The position numbers and the translations under genes were made by a program. From Metellina segmentata (lineage: Eukaryota > Arthropoda > Arachnida > Araneae > Tetragnathidae): a stretch of 64,000 bases of DNA. Positions within the stretch are counted from its first letter, which is position 1. Each line of letters opens with the position of its first letter. A model generated the notes under the pieces. It was not told where the DNA came from. It did not search any database and saw only the letters and a list, made by a program, of their open reading frames with translations. The stretch is from contig OX375875.1 in the NCBI GenBank assembly GCA_947359465.1, positions 54,307,583-54,371,582 on the forward strand, in the 5' to 3' direction. Shown here piece after piece: positions 57,390 through 64,000 of the stretch.

Positions 57390-58969
57390 CTTTGAATGTA
57401 AAATGGCGTTTTGAAAAGCACATTCGAGGAAGAGGCTATAGTCCCCTTTGGCTAAACCATTGGAAACAATTTCCAGTTACATTAATAGATAATAAACTCA
57501 AACACAAAATGTATGCACAAATATTAGTCAGATCACTGAATAAACAATCAGGAATAAGGAAGCTTTTAAGTTTGAGCAAATTATTAGAATTGAGTCGCCA
57601 CTCATGGTCTCGATATTGAACCTTTCTGGATTTTTTCAGATACACTTTGTTCTCACCTGATCATCAAGCAAACATGTACTTCCCATTAGATGGTGAATGA
57701 ACGAGAGACAAAGGTCCAAATTGTTTACTGACAGATGAGGAAATGCAATCCCCAACTGTGCCGAATGTTTTCAAGAGTGCAATACTCTGGAATTGATTAA
57801 TTTGGGAATGCTCATTGATTGCTATCAAAGTAAACTGAGAGGAAATTATCTTCGTAAGGATAAACTGCTTCGCGCGATTAGTTTGAGAAATTTGGGCCTT
57901 GTTTTTAGTATGGCAGTAAAACAAAAAGTTTAAAACTTCTTTTATAATGATGCAAAAAAAGTTTCAGGTCTTTCCTGACAGAAGTTACTTATGTCTATTT
58001 GCAAATAATTGCTAAATAAGCGAAGGGTTAATTTGTGAAAAAGGAAAATCTATCGAGGGGAATTAGAGCTGAAATTTAGCTGTAAATAATAGTTGCAATT
58101 CTTCTCGATTTTATCTATTTTGCAATAATAATATAACTACTCGTTAAAGAATCGATCAGGAATAGATTTTCATCAAATTATACGAAGGTTGCTAATCATA
58201 ATTTTTCGATAATTAATTTGGCAATTAGTATTAGATGTATGAAGTAAAAGTTTGTGTAGAAGATGTAGGTTCCATTTTGTTAGTCTAATCATCAAGTAAA
58301 TCCTTAGCAGAATAGATATGGTGACCATGCAGGGGCAATGTCAATCACCTATAGGGTCTTTCCTGGTTAAAGTCCCTCGGGATGGATCCATCGGACCATC
58401 GTCAATTGTGTTCTGCCAGCGCGAAATAAATTCAACTGCTTACCTGGTTATATTCATAGGCACATACAAGGTCTTATTAAAAAGTATTCGACTTTTGATC
58501 AAAAATATGAAGCTACTTTACTATTGAATTCATACTTCGTCCCCTTAAATAGATACTTTCTGAGTCGACACACTTCTCCCAGTGGTTCTATTGATGGAAG
58601 CATTTTTCAATGTTTACTTTTCGGATCTCCATCAGGTGCCTCGTCTCAGATTTCACAATTTCTTCTTGTTCTGAAATATGAAGGTTGCAGGATCAAGGGG
58701 GAAAAAAATCCCACATACGGCCGTAGGGTTCTAGGTTATACTAGGTTATAGGGCTGGATGTACCAACCTCCCAGTTGCAGCTATTAAACGCAATAAAAAA
58801 GGTAGGATGCCTTTTGATCAGAACTCTATGACGTTGTGTATTTCACACGCACATAGAGGGCCTTACATCAAACACACACAGGAAATAAACCAGAGGGATC
58901 CGATCTGCCAATTCAATCCAAAGGCCTAAATGCTAAATGAACTTTATACGTTGAATATTTTTTTTTAGT
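57390..58969. other. Unassigned stretch
   Basis: A minus-strand 86-codon frame at 57924-57664 is open and not obviously repeat-derived, but has no recognised domain or clear splice sites. A weak SINE-like 3' trace may lie at 58357-58425. Confidence 0.3.
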
Positions 58970-58970
58970 A

Positions 58971-59590
58971 TCTATATATATAATTCTCTTACGTGGCACG
59001 CAAAAAAGACGTTATTTGTTATTGCGTTTTGGCAACATTGTGCGATTGTTTGTGCGACCATCACGAAGTCTCGCGCCTCAATTGAATTCATAGCGTAATC
59101 GGATGAAATTTTATTGAAAAAAATTAATTTTAGTCGAGCTGTTGTAGTTTGTAATAGAAATCAAAGAAAACGCGGTATCTTTTCAGGGCCAACAATTGTA
59201 GTTCAACAATACGCTTGAACTTCAACTTTAGACAACAAACTCAATGAAAAAGTGAGTGGCTCGAGTGCTGGGGAAATGTACACACAAACAACATGCTGGG
59301 TATTCAATTTCCAAAGCAGCGATCACATTTCGAGTCAAAATTTGCACAGTTTTCATTTGAATTCTGATTTCAGAGGCACTGTATATATCTTTTCTGCAAA
59401 CAGCAAATTTAGATTGGAATTTTTTTTTTTTTTTGAGTATTATATTTTGTAAACAATCCCTTTTGCTAGGACACATGTCTTCATTGATGCGAGCGAAACG
59501 AGCATAGGTTCGCGCAGCAAACCAGTGAGGATTGCAAAGCAATCCTCTGGGGGTTGGCGAGCACTAGCGAGCAAGGGGCTGGCCCCCTAG
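58971..59590 (+). mobile_element. Short non-autonomous Helitron, 620 bp
   Basis: The 5' end TCTATATATATAATTCTCTT follows A. The 3' end has the GC hairpin GGGGCTGGCCCC immediately before CTAG and then T, i.e. insertion between A and T without target duplication. Tandem-like GCGAGC motifs precede the hairpin. No Rep/helicase coding. Confidence 0.85.
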
Positions 59591-62008
59591 TTCTTAAATA
59601 TTACACGTAAATTTTATCTGTGTGATAAATGAAGCTTTTATTTGCGCGTATTAAATCAGCTTTAGTGCGTATTTTAAAACTTTTTTTAAATATAAAAATA
59701 CTTCGGGGGAGGGGGGGTCCCGATCCCTGTGGACTCGGTTTTTAAAAAAATGCATTCATGGTTATTAACAGAAAATAGACAAGATATTTTTCTCGTCCAA
59801 TTCTGCGCTAGTAGTAACCCGTGAGTTGTAGGCGGCGCAGAATCGAAAATTGTAACTTCCCTCTGGAGAATCTCTCCTGTATCAGTGAAACTTTCATTAT
59901 TATGTGTATGAAACTGTCATTGTTATGTGTATGAAACTACTTTCATTATATGTGTATGTAATTTTCATTACGTGGATGAAACTTATTATGTGCTCATTAA
60001 ATGTGTATGTGATTTCTTACTCGCCGTAGTCTCTATTGTTTTTAGTATAGCTCTGCCAAATATGGTCCATGCGACATAAATCCCAACCATCTTAGCTTAC
60101 TTCAGCAATCGATCAAATTGCGATAACATCAAATTTATTTGCTAATTCTTGACTCCTTGACAACAATTTGTATCAATTGAGCTAACTCCAGCATTTCTTT
60201 TTGTACTCCAATAACATTTCGGATGGAGGGGTTCTCTGACCACCCTCTGAGCAAATCACTGTTTTGTATGGAGTGCAGATAGTACCATGGAAATAATCGA
60301 GAGAGGGAATGGGTAAACTTCAGACCATATATTCGCACCACTCCTTTCTTGGCTCACAGAAACTCGAGAAAAAAACCAAGACGTTAAGCGACATCATAAA
60401 AGGAGAAACTTCTGAGTGCAAAGCAAAGGTCATCCATTCGGTTAGGTGACAAGGCCGTCTTCGTCGTAAAAGATCTCTTCGATATCCTTAATAGGGCAAT
60501 GGGGTCGAGACGCTAATGCAATATCTGTAGCTAATAAATGAGCGTTTCCGCTCACGGGTGTTAGGACTTACACAATAGTATATACACGGGGAGAAAAAAA
60601 CACAATTAACATGTCTCCTTTTACCTGCTTCATTACTCAATCCACAGAGCAGGGAAAAAGTGGTTCCTTTCGGCTTACGTGCACATCGATAAGACGTATA
60701 TCGCTTTCGTGATAGCTACACTCGGCAGTTAGTCACAGTTTGCTGAGAGAGCCGATTGAGATCTGCTTTGATATCACTTTTGGACATGGTTGTGAAGTGG
60801 ACTCGTTTGTTCCATAAAGAAAGGATAGTAAAAAAAAAGACTCGTGGTTTCTTTTATACCTTGAAGGGATTTATTTTTTCTGGTCATCCCCTTCAGTAAC
60901 TGCAAGGAACTGTTTTGCTCAAAGACTTAATCCCTTTTCCACGAGATAGTTATATTGACTACCTGAAATTTTAGTTTGACAAAGTCATTTTGTTGTTGGT
61001 TTAGTGCAAGCTGTCTTTAAGAAGCTTTTTCTTACTCTAGCCAGAACATCCACCAGAAAGTCTAAATTGATTTATTGCTTCAAAATATTCTTCAATTCCC
61101 TAGCTTTCAAACAATTACAAGACCTTGAAAATATTCAAAATAGTTTTCTATGTATAAGCGTTTTTGTTAGGTACTGTCACCATGAACAGACGTGTTTCTA
61201 AAATTTTAAACCCAATTTCTGAAAAAACAATATTTTGCAATAAGATGTTTGTTCTAACAGTGATAACTCAACAATAAATTAGCGTACTAAAATTTTTTTT
61301 TGTACAATTATAATCTACATAATACAGCGAATGTTTTGTCCCTCAATCAGAGTTATTAGTTAAGAAATAAATTTTTAATGGATTTTTAAATTCTCAATTT
61401 ACAGAAAAAATCTTGATTTTTTATGTATTCTTGGCGAAAAAAGTTGCGACAGAAAACCTTTTCTCTCAGGAAACTTGATTGAGAGTCAAAACATGAAGAA
61501 TAATATTGGAAATGATTTCCAACTTGAATTGTCTTTTTAGACAAATTAGAATTTGAGATATCACTGTTCAAAACACATGCTAATTAGCTCATTATTTTCT
61601 TAATTCACTCTTATTATCTAATTAATAATTAGTTGAATACGATTTTTTCTCACTGAAATAGTTTTAAGCATAAACCAATGACCTACTGTAAAAAAACTAG
61701 ATTTTTAAAGTCAAAATTAAAAAATAAATAAATTTCTAGTGTGTATGTACACTTTGAAATATAATTATCCTTTTGAGGGGTTAAGACGAAATATCTTGTC
61801 TATCATGATCTGACTAAATTTGTTTGCTAATGGCGAGGTATCTCGGCATGAAGTTACTGCAGATATTTTTTTTGTGATGAAGAGGGGGGGGGGTCAAGAC
61901 ATTTTGTTTTCTTCTAATGATGAGATATCTCGTCTTCAAGATCTTGCCAGTTTTGCAAATGATGAGATAGTTCCTCAAAGAAACTACAAAACTATTAGAA
62001 GAAATAGG
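59591..62008. other. Unassigned stretch
   Basis: Holds an irregular tandem run of ATTATGTGTATGAAACT-like units at about 59885-60010 and a G tract near 61886. Open frames such as 60341-60135 (minus) are not recognised. Confidence 0.35.
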
Positions 62009-62009
62009 T

Positions 62010-62323
62010 AGGTAGGTATTTTAACTAACGTCGTACTCGATCAACACAGCGGACTATTGACGACGATCAGGGAACAATTCCCTAAGTGAAGGATCCGAGG
62101 GCAACACCACGTAATTTTGAACCACGGTCAGATGACGAGGCAACACATGAGCAGGAACACCACTTTTCTAACTTCCACGCCACGCCAACGTGAGGATATT
62201 TGAGGCCACGATAGATTTAACGTGCACCAGACCCCTTTGCACACGACGATGTTTATTGGATTCAAACTCGCAACCCTCCGGTTGCTAATCCGTCACTCTT
62301 CCAATCGAGCCACCGCTGCCCTA
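62010..62323 (-). mobile_element. SINE, head type II, full length
   Basis: AACTAACGTCGTACTCG, GACGACGATCAGGGAAC, AACCACGGTCAGATGACGAG, CCACGCCAACGTGAGG and TAGATTTAACGTGCACCAG precede the head: CAAACTCGCAACCCTCCGG and CCAATCGAGCCACCGCTGCC. It is the cleanest type II copy in the window. Confidence 0.88.
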
Positions 62324-63262
62324 GTAGGAAGAAGCATGGTTTGGCCTGTTATGCTATGTAAAGTTCTTTGAGAACAGTTGTTGTTTGGTTCCTTTTGAGC
62401 ATTGTACATTTTTGTTTATTCTGTTAGTACTTGTTTCTGAACATTCATGTTAAGAAATTGTACTATTTGTAGATTTGAGCATGATCTAAATATTAGAAAA
62501 CTTACATTTTTTAGGATTTTTCTCAAACTTTTTTTAAAAAAAATTACTCTTGGTAGTTTTGTTATAAATATTACATCACAGTAGCACCATGTTGCCACTC
62601 CTAGATATACCGTTCTATCACCTGCTTAGTTTTCAGTTTTCTGAAAAGGTCGTAGGTGGCTCATGGATCACATGTTCCAAACAGTTATTTTAACTATTTT
62701 TCCATAGGCTGTGGCTTTACAATGGGAAACTTTTCGGACCTCTACTAAAATAATCAGATTCTAAAAAATCTTATGTTTAAACCCTGAAAGGAAATAAAGA
62801 AAAATGTAAATGACCTCTATTTAATGCTGCAATTAAGATAGATCATCCTCACACTTGGGAATAAACAGTTTTTGTATAAAAATTATTATAACATACTTGT
62901 GTGGTTAAAAGGTTTCCCCATCAATTTTGTAGTATTTGACTAATGTAGTTCTATACAATTTTAATTACACTCCAGTTTCAAGATTCAACTCTATGCATGT
63001 GAGGCATAAGAGTTCAGTCATGTTATTATTCATCAAGTATAACTTTAATAGTTGACCTTAGTACACAAAGACACTTATTCAGGTGAAAAAAAGATCTATA
63101 AGTCCAGAAAATCAAATCCTGCATTTTGATTAATATACAGTTCTTAATCTTCACTTAAAATAAGCTTACGTTAATCTGCGGATAAATAAGTTCTAAATTC
63201 ACGAGGATTTTCATAATTAATAAAAATACCTCTCAATTATAATTTCAGCAACTCGGGGTATT
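62324..63262. other. Unassigned stretch
   Basis: AT-rich; no recognised feature. Confidence 0.35.
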
Positions 63263-63266
63263 TTAA

Positions 63267-63481
63267 CCTTTTGACTACGGCTATAGATATAACAAGCGCG
63301 ATTCTTTCTTGGCGTGTTTCATATAACTTTTAAGTTACAACTGATGTAACGGCCGTAGTCTAATTTATTTCTTGGCGCGATACTTAAAACCTTCAAGGTA
63401 CAATTGATGTAACTGGCCGCTGTCACAATGCTTTCTTGGCGCGATCATGGTGCAATTGCTGTACCGGCCTTAGTCTAAAGG
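63267..63481. mobile_element. 215-bp TTAA-flanked MITE with three internal repeats
   Basis: TTAA precedes CCTTTTGACTACGGC and follows the inverted form (GCCTTAGTCTAAAGG). Inside, three units share TTTCTTGGCGYG..., GTWCAAYTGATGTAAC and GGCCGTAGTC, each about 70 bp, so near-copies of the terminus recur internally. TTAA duplication suggests piggyBac-type mobilisation. Confidence 0.65.
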
Positions 63482-63485
63482 TTAA

Positions 63486-64000
63486 AATACAAGCATATTA
63501 TCCTTTTATTTGCAAAATCTTTGCGAAATATTAGCAGATTTTGACAAGACATTTAGAGGAGATTTATAAAGTTATTTAACCTTAATACCTCGACACACAC
63601 ACGAATTATTAAGAATACTGCCCGCATGATTACCCTGGGTGCATTTCTCTCTTTCTGGATCTGTAAAACTTTCCTTGTGCAAAATTGTGTACATTATTTT
63701 GACAATGTCTGTCTTGTGATTGGCATAGTTTGGCCACATATAGCCCTACCTACACAAAATCCAGCCAAACAACTTCAGCAACATGGAGAGATCCTCGTCA
63801 GTCGGAGATTCATTCTGTCAGCTGACTAGCATCTATAAGATTAAAGTCAAGCGCTAAGGTCGAAGTGAAGGAAAATGTCAAAAGCTTAGCCCTAGGGGAA
63901 AAAATGCTAAGCAGTAGAAGACGAATAACGCTTTGGTGAATTTAATAAATTTAAATATATTTTAGCCTTTAAACAATAACACTGGGGATTCCTTGCCACT
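63486..64000. other. Unassigned stretch
   Basis: No recognised exon or repeat up to the window edge. Confidence 0.35.

Noticed and set aside
57664..57924. Possible terminal exon (86 codons, minus)
   Set aside because: Open but with no domain, no clear acceptor and no supporting neighbouring exon.

Overview
This is AT-rich animal nuclear DNA with no bacterial or viral layout. Only one host gene is recognisable: the first three coding exons of an atypical MAP kinase (MAPK15/ERK7), with canonical GT-AG introns, running off the left edge on the minus strand. Almost everything else that can be named is mobile DNA. One Tc1 transposase closely resembles, from memory, a family very common in spider genomes, and the LINE 3' end and SINEs also look arachnid. 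A spider is therefore the best guess, but this is recall of families, not a database result.

Layout. 1-2.1 kb: MAPK15 5' end. 2.1-10 kb: unassigned sequence, SINE fragments and a 0.6 kb MITE inserted in a SINE. 10-12 kb: two MITEs. 14.6-18.6 kb: a nest in which a deleted hAT element (copy A) is split by a second hAT, itself split by a Tc1/mariner element. 21-23.5 kb: a SINE cluster with a LINE 3' end and a tRNA-Asp-headed SINE. 24.6 kb: hAT-type MITE. 26.7, 30.6 and 44.0 kb: three copies of a satellite-like TIR element built on the palindrome ATCGAT, each with a perfect 8-bp target duplication. 31.5-36.0 kb: a dead Tc1 element carrying two inserts, one of them a structurally intact DD41D mariner with perfect 106-bp TIRs and a 358-codon transposase. 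37.0 and 45.8 kb: hAT copies B and C. 42.0-48.0 kb: probable long Helitron. 52.6-54.6 kb: a 2.0 kb P-like element with an 8-bp target duplication, about 30-bp TIRs and a split THAP domain. 54.7-55.3 kb: minisatellite. 59.0 kb: short Helitron. 62-63.5 kb: SINE and TTAA MITE.

How the parts relate. The SINEs have no coding capacity and must rely on LINE machinery; one SINE and the LINE end share an (AAC)n tail. The deleted hAT copies, the ATCGAT family and the MITEs are non-autonomous and need transposase from elsewhere. The only element here that could plausibly supply its own enzyme is the DD41D mariner. The strongest candidate for something undescribed is the P-like THAP element, followed by the ATCGAT family. 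I saw no rRNA, functional tRNA gene or CRISPR array.
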